A DNA stretch of 64,000 nt from Anthopleura xanthogrammica (lineage: Eukaryota > Cnidaria > Anthozoa > Actiniaria > Actiniidae), in assembly GCA_964019055.1 (NCBI GenBank), contig OZ025223.1:6855763-6919762 (forward strand), read 5' to 3'. How positions within the stretch are numbered: position 1 is the first letter of the stretch; each line of letters starts with the position of its first letter. Position numbers and translations under genes: made by a program. The notes below the pieces were generated by a model. It was not told the DNA's origin. It saw nothing but the letters and a program-made list of their open reading frames with translations, and made no database searches. Positions 10,964-23,781 of this stretch are shown here, piece by piece.

Positions 10964-13900
10964 CTGTGTTTTAAGAAGAAAGATGTTACGAAATTGTGAA
11001 ATCAAGAACAAATTTACAAGACCGACTTTTCGGCTTGGGCGTAATGTTTTCCTATTTTAGACCATTCTGTATCCATATTCATGTGTTTTCTCATGCTCAA
11101 CCGTTTCTAAAAGTACTATTCTGTTTGTTCTTCCCCCTTTTTACTTTTACAATGACTATTACATCGATAGTTGCCATGAAGCAGTATAGCCAAGCAATTC
11201 AATTCTATGGATTTTCTATAGATTTAATAAATAAATTACAATATAGTATTACCTTTACTCTTTACAACCATATCATTCTTTGAAATACCAATCTCTCGTT
11301 CAAGAGAAGGGCTGAACCAGGCTCTAAGCTCTTCTCTTGGCAAGATATCTCTAGTAGTTCTAAGATAAATCTCGCTGTCTGGTCCCCTAATCATCTCCAT
11401 AGTTGGGTCCCACTTGCATAATGCTCCAGGCACTATCTGAAGCCAGAGTTGTTCGTCTGTCTCGATATGCAAATTCGATGTCTTGTCCTTATCCTGTTGA
11501 TATAAAAAGATAGAATAAATGTGAGTTATAACCTTGGGATATATTCTATTTTAGAAGGCCATTTACACTGGCGATTTTTGCGGCGATTTTGCTCATAAAT
11601 GATACGTGGAACTGAAGTTTTATTCTGAACACCAAGATTACCTGGACAAATGTCTCTTTAGAAGCATAAGACAAAATTTATTATATTTTCGAAAATCGCC
11701 GCAGAAATCGCAGCAGAAATCGCAGCAAAAATCGCTGCAAAAATCGCCAGCACAAACGGGCCTTAAAAAAATAATGGACTAATTCTTCTAAAGCTTAACT
11801 TCAATCTCTTGAATAGGAATAAATTAACTGCTGCTTATTATATGATTATCAATAAAATACCTATATTTCTCTATTTTAAAATATGATATTTTCACATGTG
11901 AAGATAACATGTTATTTTCACATGTGAAGATATCATCACTATGGTAACATACTTCTTATAGCAGAAAAAAAGCTCAAAAAAGCTTTCTTTTCTTTTTCAT
12001 TGATAATTATATAATAAACAGAATATTACATGGGCGCTTCGCTGCGCTCACTCGTGAGAGATCTTTTCAACGCTCGAAGATAAATTCGTATCTCCGCGCG
12101 CTCATGTAATATTCTCTATTTAGTGCGCAAATCATAAAATAACTGTTGTCGATATGACGCGTGTTCTGATTCGTTAAAGAGCGTGTGTGTATAAATACCC
12201 ATAATATACTATTAACGAATCAACTGCAGAATGGTTGCTGTGTTCAAAGTTTAATCAACAAAAAAGCTAAGACCAAAAGCTTTCTAGGAATATATAGTCA
12301 TTTTATTTACCTTATATTCTTATGATATAACAGGCTGATGAAACCACATTGTAAAAACGAACTCACAACATTACTCCGATGCTAACAAGACTATTACGTA
12401 CATTGTTCCTGCATACAACTGACAACAACAACAACAACAACAATAATTTATTATAACCGAAGGATTTCTTTCTTACAAATATTTCATCCTTGAGTATTGC
12501 AAATATATAAGGGTATTGGCTTTCAGAAATAACTAGGAAGCTAAAAATGCCTGAAAGCCAGGTTATTTTAAGTAAATTTTCTGAAGCTTTGCCATCCAGA
12601 GCATATTTTCCAAACAAATCCTTATAAAATATATATAATTTTATATCTAATGCCATTTCCCTCGTGTTAAATTTTATGAGCGGAGATTTCGCCTTATTAC
12701 TAATATTGAGGTGCTCTTTTCATTTCTGATGTTCATTTTGACCAGGCTGCTCGATTTAAGAGGGGTAGGGTCACGTGACCTGTTGTTGCAAAACGCCTAT
12801 ATATAACATCTAAATATAGAAAAAAGGAAATGCACACACACACACACACACACTCATACATACTAAAGAAACACTGAATATTAAATATTAAGTAACTTAA
12901 AAAAATTAAATGGACGAGAAAATATATAGATATATAAATATATGTAAGTTTACAAATTGTACAAGAAGTCAGCGTTTTGATATACCCATATAACACTGAC
13001 TGCAACATGAGCATGTTCAAAAAACTGAATAGAAATAAATAAATAGAAATTCTAATTGGAATTTAGAAGTTAGTTCTTGGGGAAGGAGGAAAACCCTCGA
13101 AGCACAGGAGAGAACCAACAAGCAACTCTACTCACATGTGACATCGAATTCGCAGGGGAATCCAACCTGAGTCGCCTTGGTGACAGGCGAACGCTCTAAG
13201 ACAGAGAAGCCACAACCATACAGCCTAACCCCGGCACCAGGTACATGGCCGCCTTGGCGTGTAGCGATGATATTTTCAGCTACTTCAGTCAAAAATCGTG
13301 ATAACGTGTTGCCATGGAATTAGGAATTTCTCTCCAGAAATTAGTCGTGTTGTTAGAACATCTCGGCAAAGAGATTGTAATTATGTAACAATTTCAGTTC
13401 GAGAATACGTAAGACAGATGCTATAATACATGCCGTTTTCTTTTCTTAAAACAAAAGCTGTATATACCTTTAATCACCAAAGAAGTAGATAGATTCAAAA
13501 TGAATGACCATCAAGCGAATCAGATAACCTGATGAGAACTGACGATCCTTGCTTTCAATACAGAAACAAAGTCTAATTTGTGCGAATTGAATAGCAAAAA
13601 AGTCTCTATTATGTTACAATGTTAGTAATACAAATGTTCTGTAAAGACAACTCAAAGTACGTATTCCTAATAAAAAGAGCTTTGGATTCTCGATCCAAGC
13701 GTACATGTTTGTATCAATATCTAGGTGTAGAAATCATCATCATTATCATATCATCTTCGCTTTCAACTGTTACTTCATTTCTTCGAGATGTTGTATTCCT
13801 CGCCTTTTTTTATCTTCGATCTAATTAATGCCCAATTAGCTATTGTTTTCAAACTGCAGTCGTTAATTCATCTCGCTAGGAAAAGAAGATAAAGAAACGA

Positions 13901-16900
13901 TATACAAATAAAAAATCAAAGGATACCCTCTGATGAGGTCTCAAAACTCGCCCAACTCCAACTTAACCGAACGCGAACGTTTTTGAAAACATATTATCTT
14001 GAGTATGTGAGAAAGGTCGAAAATTATAGAATCCTTTTGATAATGAGATGTTTTCTGTGCTATTTTATTGTTTAATCTCTTACCAATTGACTGAATAAAA
14101 GATTACAGCCGGTATCGAGCACATATATAGTCAAGGATATCTAAAAACTTGCTCAGAAAATTCTAAGAAATATTTGCTTGTCGTTGGTGTATTTGTTGTG
14201 AGGTGAGGTAGCCATAGCGGTTGAATTAATTGGTGCAAATTCTTTGAGATTCTTAATTAACACAAAAGCTTGTAACTTTGAAATAAAAAGGAAAATGAAA
14301 TGATAATGGTATCATACCAAAGACTGGCTGAAAAACGAGAAAAATTAATAGAAATTCTAGTATCTGTTCCAGCAGTTTCATTTCAATTCCAAATGAATTT
14401 GACCTGTCATCTGCAGGTCTTAGTATTATCTAATAACACAGAACTTATGTAGGAAATATCTCATTTGTTCTACCAAAGGTCATGCCATCCTAAAGATACC
14501 AAAGATATCAAAATGGACTACTTTTCTCCCTACAAAAACCTCAGATCAATCCAGTCTTCTGGATCAAGTTTAGCATGACAAACAAACGTATGGATTCCTG
14601 CTGGTGTTTTTTTCTTTCATTTTCGCATTCACTCTAAACAACTTCCAATCAAGAAAATCAACTATAATCCCCGGCCAAGTTTTTCGACATCATTAATTTT
14701 TGATATTTATAAATATCGTTCCGAGTGTGACATTTCACTTCTCAGTTTGTGGGCAATAAAGGGTAATTAAACAGTAAATATCGACCATGCAAAGTCACTG
14801 CTAGAAGAGTCTCCCGTACTAACAGGGGATCATTCAACGGGGTTGCTTGACCAGCACACACCTGATAACTATCTGTCTGTGTTGTTTCTTTATATGGTTA
14901 TATTTGTAGATCTGACTGTCTGTCCACGTTCAGAATGAAGACCACGTTGATTATATTGTCTCAACAGTTTAAAATGTCTAAATGAATATAAACTATGCTA
15001 CCTGTTTTGTATTCCTCAGTGTCTTTCAATATGCCACAGGGCACACGCACACTATATGTATATCGATCTGTAGAGCACTAGTCTGATATCTAAGCCATGC
15101 ATCTACAATGTGTGTTTTTGTACAGGTTATAACACGTAATGTCTGAAAATATCGGCTCATTTTTTCTCTAACCAGAAGGAATGTTTTTATTTCTTAAAAC
15201 TGAAGTAGTTTGAAATATCGAATAATTATGGGGCTATTTCACTTGCTTCATATGATAAAGCCGTGGGGGAAATCGTATTGTAGTAAGTCTTCTTGTCTTT
15301 TTGAGCAAAAAGTTTTCTTCGTTTTTTCCCCCCGAATTGAAGGTTAGCAGTGCGTCTACTGTAAACAACCAAGTACCTACTGAAAGCAAATGTATTCGTT
15401 ATAATTGCAAATGCACCATGAAAAAAAAAAAATTTAAAAACGCAAGTACTGGTCTGTATTTTTGAAAAGGAACCCTTCAAACTGCAACACTTTAATTGAC
15501 GCTTTGGTTCACAGGCAGGAAACTATTTGATGGTGTTTTCCTTTCTCAAAAATTTTATCTTTTAAACAGCAACAGTGTTTCAAGTGTTCTTTAATTGACC
15601 TTTTTCATATTTTCCGGACTAGTTAAGGGCACGGTTTGACATTAATTATATTCTTTTCAAGCGTAAATGTAGTCCGGAACTGGCACCAACCTGGTTTTCC
15701 TAAGTCTCTCATATTAGACGACCATCACGAACAGAACTCTATCAGAGAATATTACTCCCTTTATTATTTTACCATCGATATCGGCTTAGAATCTCATTCG
15801 CAACTTTAGTTTTCCGTTGTTAAGTGGTGATTGTGATAAGGATTGGTCCTTATCGGCTCAGCGTGGTAGCGACTCAAGGCATTGACAACTAAGTCTCAAA
15901 CTACCGGGCATGTCAAATCTGCATTTTTCTATATATATGTCAATACCCTTTTTATCGGAAAAGTTGCCCTTAATTTTTGGATTTTAGAAAAAGAAATTCG
16001 TCCCTGACATATAAAAAAAATAATAGCTTAACTTTTCTTTTAAAAATCGATAGGATTTTAACACCTGACTTGACAAGTTGAGGTTTTTTTGGGGGCGACT
16101 TTTGTATCAATAAGTGTTAAAATTACACAAAAATATTATGTGTTAAATTTTGAACAAAATTTTGAACAAAACTTACAAATTCAATTTTAAGTCGAAATCG
16201 AAGTTAAACTAGCAGTTGTACATGTCAGTAGATAAACATCATTTGGCTGCAGGGTGAAAGCTTCCGATGGCTTGGCTCGAACCGTCTGTTTAAAGTCACA
16301 CAACAATGAAAGGCTTTGAATGGAGTCTTGAGACACTAGCGTTAAGTACCATTTGAATTGTCAAAAACTGTTTATTTTTACAATTATTGTCACTTGAAGC
16401 AATCTTAAGTAAAGATTGACTAAGTGTTACATCGTGAATGTTCGGAAAAAGAAGAATAAATCATTGCTTTTCTCTTGAAGTTGTCAAAAAAATCAAGAGA
16501 TTTTGTGTAAATTTGCTTCTAAAAGTGAATCAGCTCCTACCATTATTACCATTACTGAAGAAGTCCATCAGTTCAAAAACATGATCTTACTTTCCTAAGG
16601 TTCTCATCATCATACACTACCGAAAATTCCGAAATTTGCATTCAAAGATGATATGAAAAGAGTATTTAATAAATCTTTAAGGAACATACAATCCGTTAAA
16701 TTATAACTTAAAACCCCTTTAGGCTAAATGATACAAAGTTGAATTGAAACATTGAATCAAAACAGCTGTGAGACTATTAAATTTGAGTGAATATGGACCC
16801 ACAAAGACCTGAACACATACTTATGTTTACGAGAATTTCTTGGAGTATTTTATTCTTAAAGATTGAAAAAGAAAAGTACCAAAAGTTAATCTTTTTTCCC

Positions 16901-17270
16901 CCGCGATTTGACACTGAATCGGCATTCATCAAATTTTGTGTTTCGTTGATTTTGACTAGTTATTATTGTCTAAAAACACTCGAATCACGGTAGGAATCGC
17001 CTAAGCTCAAGCCAGTTCGTCATTACTATGATATACAACTTTCAAATCAGTAGTCAAACGACATTATTTAAAGAGAATTCCTAGTGAAAAATGCAATTAA
17101 ATAAATTGAGTCAGTCAAACCTGTAACTGCTTGGCTGGTTCTTGGATGTTCAGGATTCGTGAGGCCATAATATCGATGTTTCCTTGGTATGGTCCAAAAA
17201 ATGTGTTATTTCGTATTTGGCCAGCGCTCCAAACTCGTTCTCCATTGTGAAAAACTTGTACTTTTTCCAT
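9414..17270 (-). CDS. PRDM13-like: PRDM13-like PR-domain zinc-finger transcription factor (complete, 3 exons)
   Basis: Exons on minus: 17270-17121 (ATG start, 50 codons), 11493-11253 and 10963-9414 (stop TAG). Phases match and the total is 1,941 nt, 646 aa. Exon 1 holds the start of the PR (SET-related) domain (GERVWSAGQIRNNTFFGPYQ). Exon 2 holds the rest (WDPTMEMIRGPDSEIYLRTT, then ILPREELRAWFSPSL). Exon 3 opens with a C2HC-like finger (CPTCDMINQRSLFATHALLRC), as in PRDM13, followed by a long disordered stretch and three C2H2 fingers at about residues 558-636 (CDFCGKVYCRKYVLKIHMRTH, CKFCDKSFSDPSNMKKHVKLH, then CKHCGRNF...HIKSKH). Finger arrangement and sequence match vertebrate PRDM13 from memory. 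In bilaterians PRDM13 is a neuronal-fate regulator, usually a repressor; its role here is inferred. Intron 1 is 5.6 kb. Confidence 0.9.
11555..11764. mobile_element. MITE with GGCCATTTACACTGGCGATT ends
   Basis: The left end GGCCATTTACACTGGCGATT and the right end AAAATCGCCAGCACAAACGG are imperfect inverted repeats, and the inner arms carry repeated AAATCGC(C/T)GC units. It lies 60 bp upstream of PRDM13-like exon 2, in intron 1. Related blocks (TTTACACTGGGAATTTTT, GCGATTTTTGTGGCAATT) occur in the palindrome arms at 51.3-51.4 and 60.1-60.2 kb. Confidence 0.7.
12012..12130. repeat. Short inverted repeat (AGAATATTACATG ends)
   Basis: AGAATATTACATG on the left pairs with CATGTAATATTCT on the right around a GC-rich core (GCGCTTCGCTGCGCTC). 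Just before it (11880-11940) are two TTTTCACATGTGAAGATA units. This is a non-coding foldback in PRDM13-like intron 1. Confidence 0.6.
12131..17120. other. PRDM13-like intron 1 bulk, no further gene recognised
   Basis: Apart from a short (CA)n run at about 12832-12852 and the SINE at 13060, I see no coding exon or RNA gene on either strand. ORFs here are short and lack family motifs. The intron is less repeat-rich than other parts of the window, so it could hold regulatory elements, but no specific site can be supported. Confidence 0.4.
13060..13235 (-). repeat. tRNA-derived SINE, copy 1 (degraded)
   Basis: Read on minus, a degraded pol III-like head (AGAGCGTTCGCCTGTCACC, then a B-box-like segment) is followed by the shared body ending in CTTCTAAATTCC. 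It matches copies at 34385-34625, 39855-40050 and 44150-44345. It lies in PRDM13-like intron 1. Confidence 0.55.
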
Positions 17271-20200
17271 TTAAACTTTTAACAATCTTTTCTATGGCAC
17301 TCAATAAGAATTTTGTCCGAATCAGACGAAAATTGAGAGCAAAAGTTGTTGAAAAGAAAGTTTAGAAGTATTTTTTTTGCTTAGCTGATTTCGTTCAGGA
17401 GTTAGTCCAACTCCAATTTGACCAATTTATTGAATTTGGGAGTATTTTGTTTAAAGAGAGTGTGTGAGAATCCAGAAGTGATTCAACATCTGTTGTAGTA
17501 ATTCTGCTGAGCCTTTTAAACCACTATTTGGACAAACTTTCATTGTTCGACTGCCACTTTTAAAGTAGACATTATTAACACTGGAGGCTTTTAAACACAT
17601 GGAGAGAACAACATATGCCAATCCAGGGACTCTTCTTAATATTTTCGACTGCTAATTGGGGATAATGCTTGTCCTCCTTCCTGCGTCATCCGTGTCATGA
17701 CTATTTCGAAGGTATTGAAACAGTGATTGAAGATCATTTCCTGGGCTAACATATCTATTTTCCCTCTCAAATCTCACACGGTTATATTCACATGTCTTCC
17801 TTTTGTAGACAGATTCGGTTTTTTGTTTCGTTCATGTTAACAAGTTGTTTACTCGTAGCTGGTTAGTCCTGTGAACTTTGCAAAGCTAATATGGAATCAT
17901 AATAAACAGAAGAGAAAGCTTTAGAAAGCCAATGAAATAACTTTCATTATGACAAAAAGAGTTCGTCCTCTAAGTTCTTATTTGAATACGAACCGAAGTT
18001 GAACAGAAAAATATTTTTCGACATGTAAATCGTAACATAGTAACAAGCTCAAAGAACAAAGATTTGAATAAATCTTGCAGGCTAACATTTGCTAAACATG
18101 TTGGCATTGCCCGTGAGATTGAGCCCGTGGTCATTAAGAATTATTTGCCCAATTAAAAAGAGAAATAACAATATTCATTACAGCCCACCCGAACGATAAC
18201 TAGCTAATTATCGGCGTAAAAACAGGGAAAGTCGTTTGACGCAGCTAAGTCACACTCATAATGATAGTTTAGCGCTGCGATGAATATGACAAGTTCCTGA
18301 ATGAGTGGATGATTCTATCACCGCGGCTAACACATAATTAATAACCACTAACTTTAGGCGCAATACGAAACACGTCTTCCAAATCGATTTATATTTTTCT
18401 TAGATTGGTTGTTGGAAGAATAATTGTTTTCTTACTATCACGTTATATTAAAGTTAATGTATTTTTTCAACTAGTTCCTGCCTGCTAAGTTGCTCTTTTT
18501 GGGCGACATGTCTTTAGCGTATGCGCGTGTTACCCCAGCTGAGAGTCTAATACTCGATTGGATAATCGTTAACTGGTCGCATGTGTAAGCAGTAACTTTG
18601 TATGTATACTTCATGTGTTTAGCTCGTATTCTTATGGCTATTCTTTAACATTATAGTTAGTTTGACCGTTTCTATATAGGCTATATCTGAAACGTTCGCA
18701 TAAGCTCATGAGCACTGTTAACAGAACCTATTTGGTACTGACAAGAGAACAGTGAACTGACGACGCAATATTCAGAGCAGACTGAGCATAAGAACAAATC
18801 CTAATAATTAACTACACCACGCATCCTTGTTCCAGGATATATTGACAAAACAACTTTCAAAAGTGCAGATAATTTTCGAGCTAAAAGTACAATAAGTATC
18901 TATACTTTTTCATCCTTTTTCAAATGCCGCTTTTCTTCGGTTCCTCTAATACAGCAGAACAAACTATCAATAAAGAAAGTGCGATACAATATCTCTTTAG
19001 AAGAAAAAGTATCCATATATGAAAGCCTTACAAAAACTTGAATTTGATATTGTTGTTGAAACAAAGAAAATAGAGAGGTGATGGATATTTGAATAGAAGT
19101 GCAAAGTGCTCATAAATATATATGATGTCAGGTTTCTTTTGTCGCTGAAGTTTGTAACCAGAATATTGTTCTCAAACTCCTCAACTTACAACCCTGTTAC
19201 ATCCTTAAAAATAGACCGACTTTTGGAACAGTAACAACTTTAATCAGGGAAATAAAAATATGTTAAGATGGTAGATCTTTTTACCCCCATCTTTATATAG
19301 CATCAGTAATCTATTGAAGGCTTTGTTCAGTATAACAAGGAAACAGGTTATATTTGCCTTATGTTTCTGCAGGTCGGCATGAGTTACTATCCAATCGACA
19401 AAAAATTCAATTAAATTGGCGATTTTTAGAAAAAAACAAACACAATTTACTTCAGAACTGAACGCAAATTTTTTCCAAAAAAAAAGTTACACGAGTTAGC
19501 GATTTATTATTTTTCTAATTCATTTTAACTGCAATAGCCTGTATATAAATTTGGTCTTCAACTTCAATCAAAAACAGGTATTTTAATTTTGAACGAGAAA
19601 TATAATAATTGATGCCATTTACCAGCCTTGGTTGGTGTTTCAACTTCCACTCAACCTGCAGAACAAACCCTTCTGGGCACAGATATCAAGATAAGCCACG
19701 CAGACAACAGATATCATGATATATACTGGACAAAAAGAACAGGATTGAGTAGGGATAGGGTAGGGTCGAGATATATATACGTTTATACATGTATCCCTGT
19801 GCGAAAAATTACAGCTGATATCCAAAATATCGTCTTTCTTTCAATTTTTATATCGTCTATCAAATGGACTGATTAAGTCAAATTTTTGCCCTAATTTTTT
19901 CCCGACATTGAAGCCAAACTGAAAATAAAATCGCCTGCATTAATTCTTTGAGACATCTGCATGTATACAAGTTAAAAGACGAGTTTGTTTGACTTATTTT
20001 TACTTGGGTTTTCAAGTTAAAAAGGAATGCTGCATCTGGCTTTTAATGTTAAGAGTCTTTGAAGTACCGAAAGAAAGATTAGAGTCTAGATGAAAGTAAG
20101 TTATACCGCCCTCATTTTAGATCATTCAAAAAACATCTTTCCATAGCTTTCTTCGTTGAAAGCCATACTCAAGATAGTACCGATAAAGTCAAGCAACTTT

Positions 20201-20900
20201 TAAAATTGATCGTTTGTTTTGAAGCCCATGTTGTAGCAGTTCTTCAGATCAGAGGTGTTAAGGGTTTAGATAAAAAGTTTGGAGAGATGCTGCATTGCTG
20301 TTGTTAAAGGACAACTTACCCCCCAAAATGAATCTTTTTTTAAGAAAAAGTGCATCAAATGGGAAGCCATTCAAATATTTGTTTGCTCCCAGCTTCTTGT
20401 CATACTACTCAAGTTTCCATTTCAAATTTAACCATAAAAAGAATAAGGTTTGTTGGTTAGGTAAGGCAATTTCAGCCGACCAGAATTCTTTAAATAATAA
20501 AATATATATAGCCCAATAAAAAAAATGTAACGAAGTGAAAAGCATAAATTTTTGTCCGACATCAGATTTTGTCTAGAAAGTATTTCATTTATATTTGTTC
20601 CATGCGATCAAAGAACGGTACTGAATCCCTTGAAATTAAACATGGTTTCCATGGTTTTGCTATACTCATCGTATCAACACTTGGCTGTTTTTGGCTGGTT
20701 GAAATATCCGTAACAATTCATTTTGATCAGATTGGGAGCGTGATTTAGATCGATAAAATCAGAATCAGATTTTGGTTTAATTGGCTTCAGCTTCTACAAC
20801 ATCAGGATATCTGATCTAACAGAAGTGTAAGCTAGACAGACAAAAGGAATAAATAAAATAAATAGCAAATATTTGCTTGGCTATTTGACACAGTTATGCT
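17271..20900. other. PRDM13-like 5' flank, no gene found
   Basis: This is a 3.6-kb AT-rich stretch upstream of the PRDM13-like start with few recognisable transposon copies. TAATTA-type homeodomain cores occur (for example near 18209 and 18337), but these are expected by chance in AT-rich DNA. No exon with both a family motif and splice sites was found. It is the natural location of the promoter; the transcription start cannot be placed from sequence alone. Confidence 0.35.
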
Positions 20901-21087
20901 ACATTTATGTTACCAAGCAATGGATTCAAAAAGTGCGTGTTGAGTGCGTTTGATTTACGGAGGTGATGGGCTTTCTGTGGTTTTAATTACGTGACGTAAT
21001 CATTAGTAATGGAACGCGCGCGTCTTGTGACGACACACTCGTAATTATGACAGCATTGTTCGCAATTGATATCACTTTTTGTAATTG

Positions 21088-21165
21088 AAAGAAAGAAAGA
21101 AAGAAAGAAAAGAAAATTAAGAAAAGAAAAGAAAAGAAAAGAAAAGAAAAGAAATTAAAGAAAAT
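21088..21165. repeat. (GAAA)n / (GAAAA)n microsatellite
   Basis: Purine-rich simple repeat: GAAA units followed by AAAAG units on the plus strand. Confidence 0.85.
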
Positions 21166-21304
21166 AGAAAAATAGTAACAATTGGTTTCAAGTATCCGAG
21201 TGATTAATGGTGTTTAATGCGACTGTGACACTTGTTTTTCAATCGTCTAGATAAAAGAGACCGCGGTGAGTATGAAATATTTTTGGGAGAGGCCGGGGTA
21301 GCCT

Positions 21305-21340
21305 CCAAAGAACGTCAGCGAATTCGCTGACGTTCTTTGG
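21305..21340. repeat. Perfect 36-bp palindrome
   Basis: The half-site CCAAAGAACGTCAGCGAA is followed directly by its exact reverse complement, with no spacer (centre GAATTC). The flanks carry GGCCGGGGT on both sides (about 21291 and 21391), so the palindrome may be part of a small repeat of about 110 bp. Confidence 0.85.
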
Positions 21341-21589
21341 CTAGTCACGTCGTCACGCAACGTTTCTCTCCCCACTGCGTAGGAAGCTAAGGCCGGGGTT
21401 GTTTGTCATTATTTTTTATTTACAGCCTCAATTTATAGTATTTAGTGCGCAGTCGAAATTTTCAACGGTTAACTACGAAGTGATCTAGGCTGAGGGCCTG
21501 GAATGAAAAATGCGAGAGTAAAGTACCTTTTAACTGCTTAAAAAATGCATTTCATTAAAATAATTCTGTCGACGGCTGTTGTACTTTCA

Positions 21590-21800
21590 AATCCGGGGGG
21601 GTTGGTAGTTCGGGTCGTTTTATACGGGGATGCTCCACCCGGATTCTTGACCCCTTACTCTTTTATGTACCAAATTTTCAGCGAAAAGTTACCCCTTTTA
21701 TATATACCTTTTTGACTGAAAAGGTACCCCTTTTCATACCAAAACTCACATATTCCTAACCCTTTTCTATACCTGCGGCCTAACACCAAATCCCACTATC
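21590..21800. repeat. Dispersed repeat with CCCCTTTTCATACC-type units
   Basis: This segment contains spaced near-repeats (AAAAGTTACCCCTTTTATAT, AAAAGGTACCCCTTTTCATA, TAACCCTTTTCTATACC) after CGGGGATGCTCCACCCGGA. I associate this type of sequence with a dispersed repeat in anthozoan genomes, from memory. A related-looking stretch lies at 32380-32640. Non-coding. Confidence 0.45.
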
Positions 21801-22005
21801 AGTGAAACAGTATAACTTACTACAAAATAGTGGTCTATTATTCTGTCTTATTTATTCGTGATATTTGTTGTTTAACGGTACTTTTTATTTAGTACTTTTT
21901 CATGGATTTCAAACTTAAGAGTTTGAGCACTCCCAGTAATAACTGAAATACCTCTCGAGTCCTTTTCAAGTTTGTGCGACCCAGTACAATTTAAAGATTT
22001 GTACA

Positions 22006-22217
22006 ATACCGCTGTGTTCCTTGACTGCAGATTCTTATACACAGGGTTTATCAAAACATTCACAATTACCAACGTTAGAGAAAAGAATGCATAATTTCAA
22101 CAATACAAACACGTCTATGAAACCCAACGAACCTTCACTGGAACACATGAATATTCTACGCAGAATCGAGGCTAACCCTGCATAAATGAATCTGCAGTCA
22201 AGGAACACAGCGGTATC
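22006..22217. mobile_element. Short TIR element (ATACCGCTGTGTTCCTTGAC ends)
   Basis: ATACCGCTGTGTTCCTTGAC with the following TGCAGATTC is exactly inverted about 180 bp later. That gives 29-bp inverted repeats around a non-coding interior. Confidence 0.7.
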
Positions 22218-22559
22218 TTGCTAAAGGTCTATCAGTCAAGTTTTTATCGATGGTTCACTCAAGCCAAAAAATCATGTCCCGAAATTGTTGAAGTCTGATC
22301 AATGAGCCATTCCGTCCCAAAATGCCCTTGTAGAGAGGACTGAAATCTAATCCTAAACTTCACCCTAAACCTAACCAATCCTAGAATCGTTCCAGTCGTT
22401 TCTCGATGAAGGGCAGTTTGAGCTATGGAAACAAGTGTTCACGGACTGTTTTAGGGGACAAATTTCCAAGATGGCGTCTATTTCGTCCCCTAAAACAGTC
22501 CCACAAGGCATTGCCATGACAACTCGACCTAGCTTTTTCTCATCTTAATGGAATGACCC

Positions 22560-22682
22560 TATAGACCCTTTTCACGTGATGTCAAAGCAGCTCAATTTGG
22601 AGGGAAAAAATATCCTGAGAATTGGAACCTATTGTTGTCTTCCAAATTGAGCTACATTCCGACGTGCTGCAAGGAGTCTATA
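22560..22682 (-). repeat. GACCCCTTGCA palindromic MITE
   Basis: Reverse-oriented copy from TATAGACCCTTTTCACGTGA to GTGCTGCAAGGAGTCTATA, with a shortened core. Confidence 0.75.
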
Positions 22683-23388
22683 TCAATAAAATATCAATAA
22701 GAGGAAATAATAATACTAAACAAAAGATTACCAATAATCATAATAAAAACCAAACAATAATAAATAATCTATAGTAATTGTTGCGGTCTAGGGTGACCGG
22801 ATTAATAAGAAACATCTTCTTAACTATTACAAAAATAATGCACAAGATGATGATAACCTGTTGAAGATGTTCGAAGTGTAAAATGTACAGTATGTCGAAA
22901 TCAAAGCCATAAAAATGAGTGAAAACAGAAGTGTGAAAACACTGCTTTACACGAAATTCGTATTTTACAAGAAGCCTTGTTTTCACTAGAAACGCCAGTC
23001 AAACGTAGAATCAAAGACAACGGCAAAGACACTTCGCAAAAACCCATAGAAAAAGGAACATGTCTTTCTATTGTAATGTTGCTGAAGTTATCATAGCTAG
23101 CATTTGAAACAGCATGCTCACATTAGTAATTGAGCAAAATTTCAGTGCTCTAGCACAAAATACCTGAGCGTTTTGAAATTAGGATTTGTATGAGAAAGAG
23201 AACCAAGACCTCACCAGCCTCGCTTTCATGTTTTTGGTACATTTCAAATGCTTATAACTCTGCAGTGGTTTAAAAGACATGTCTTTTTTTTAAATGAAAA
23301 AAATCAATTTTTTTGAAATCATTGGTCGTTCGCGGTGTTCGTTCCCAGTCTCTCGCTCTTTTTGCATTGGGTCATATCTTTTTACCTT

Positions 23389-23673
23389 CCAGTTGATCTG
23401 AAATAGTGACGTAGAAATGATGTCACTGCAAAACTGAGGTGTCATGAAGCCTGCAAAAATTGACTTATAAAAGTTTATATTTGAGATAAATCTAGCTTTT
23501 CAGGAGAGGTTTTTAATATTTTGTATACATTTACTATGATATTCATGATTGAGTGGGAAAATAAAATAAAGAAATAACCGTTTCCCGAGTCCCTGGGCTA
23601 CTAAGGATGACACCTCAGTTTTGCAAATTTTCTCGATTCTGATTGGTTAATATATTTTTCTCAGATCAGCTGG
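23389..23673 (+). mobile_element. CAGCTGATCTGA-ended MITE, copy 1
   Basis: Ends CCAGTTGATCTGAAATAG and TCTCAGATCAGCTGG are inverted, and inner GCAAAACTGAGGTGTCAT pairs with ATGACACCTCAGTTTTGC. Two more copies lie at 36085-36360 and 46908-47203. This copy sits about 110 bp downstream of the MORC3-like stop codon, likely in or near its 3' UTR. Confidence 0.8.
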
Positions 23674-23781
23674 TTGCCCTCGTTCTAAGATTTCTTTAGT
23701 GAACATAAAACATAAGCCAGAGTCTCATATGTCAGAGTCTCTACTGAAAACTAGACATCGACTGCGAGAGTGATGGTTAGA

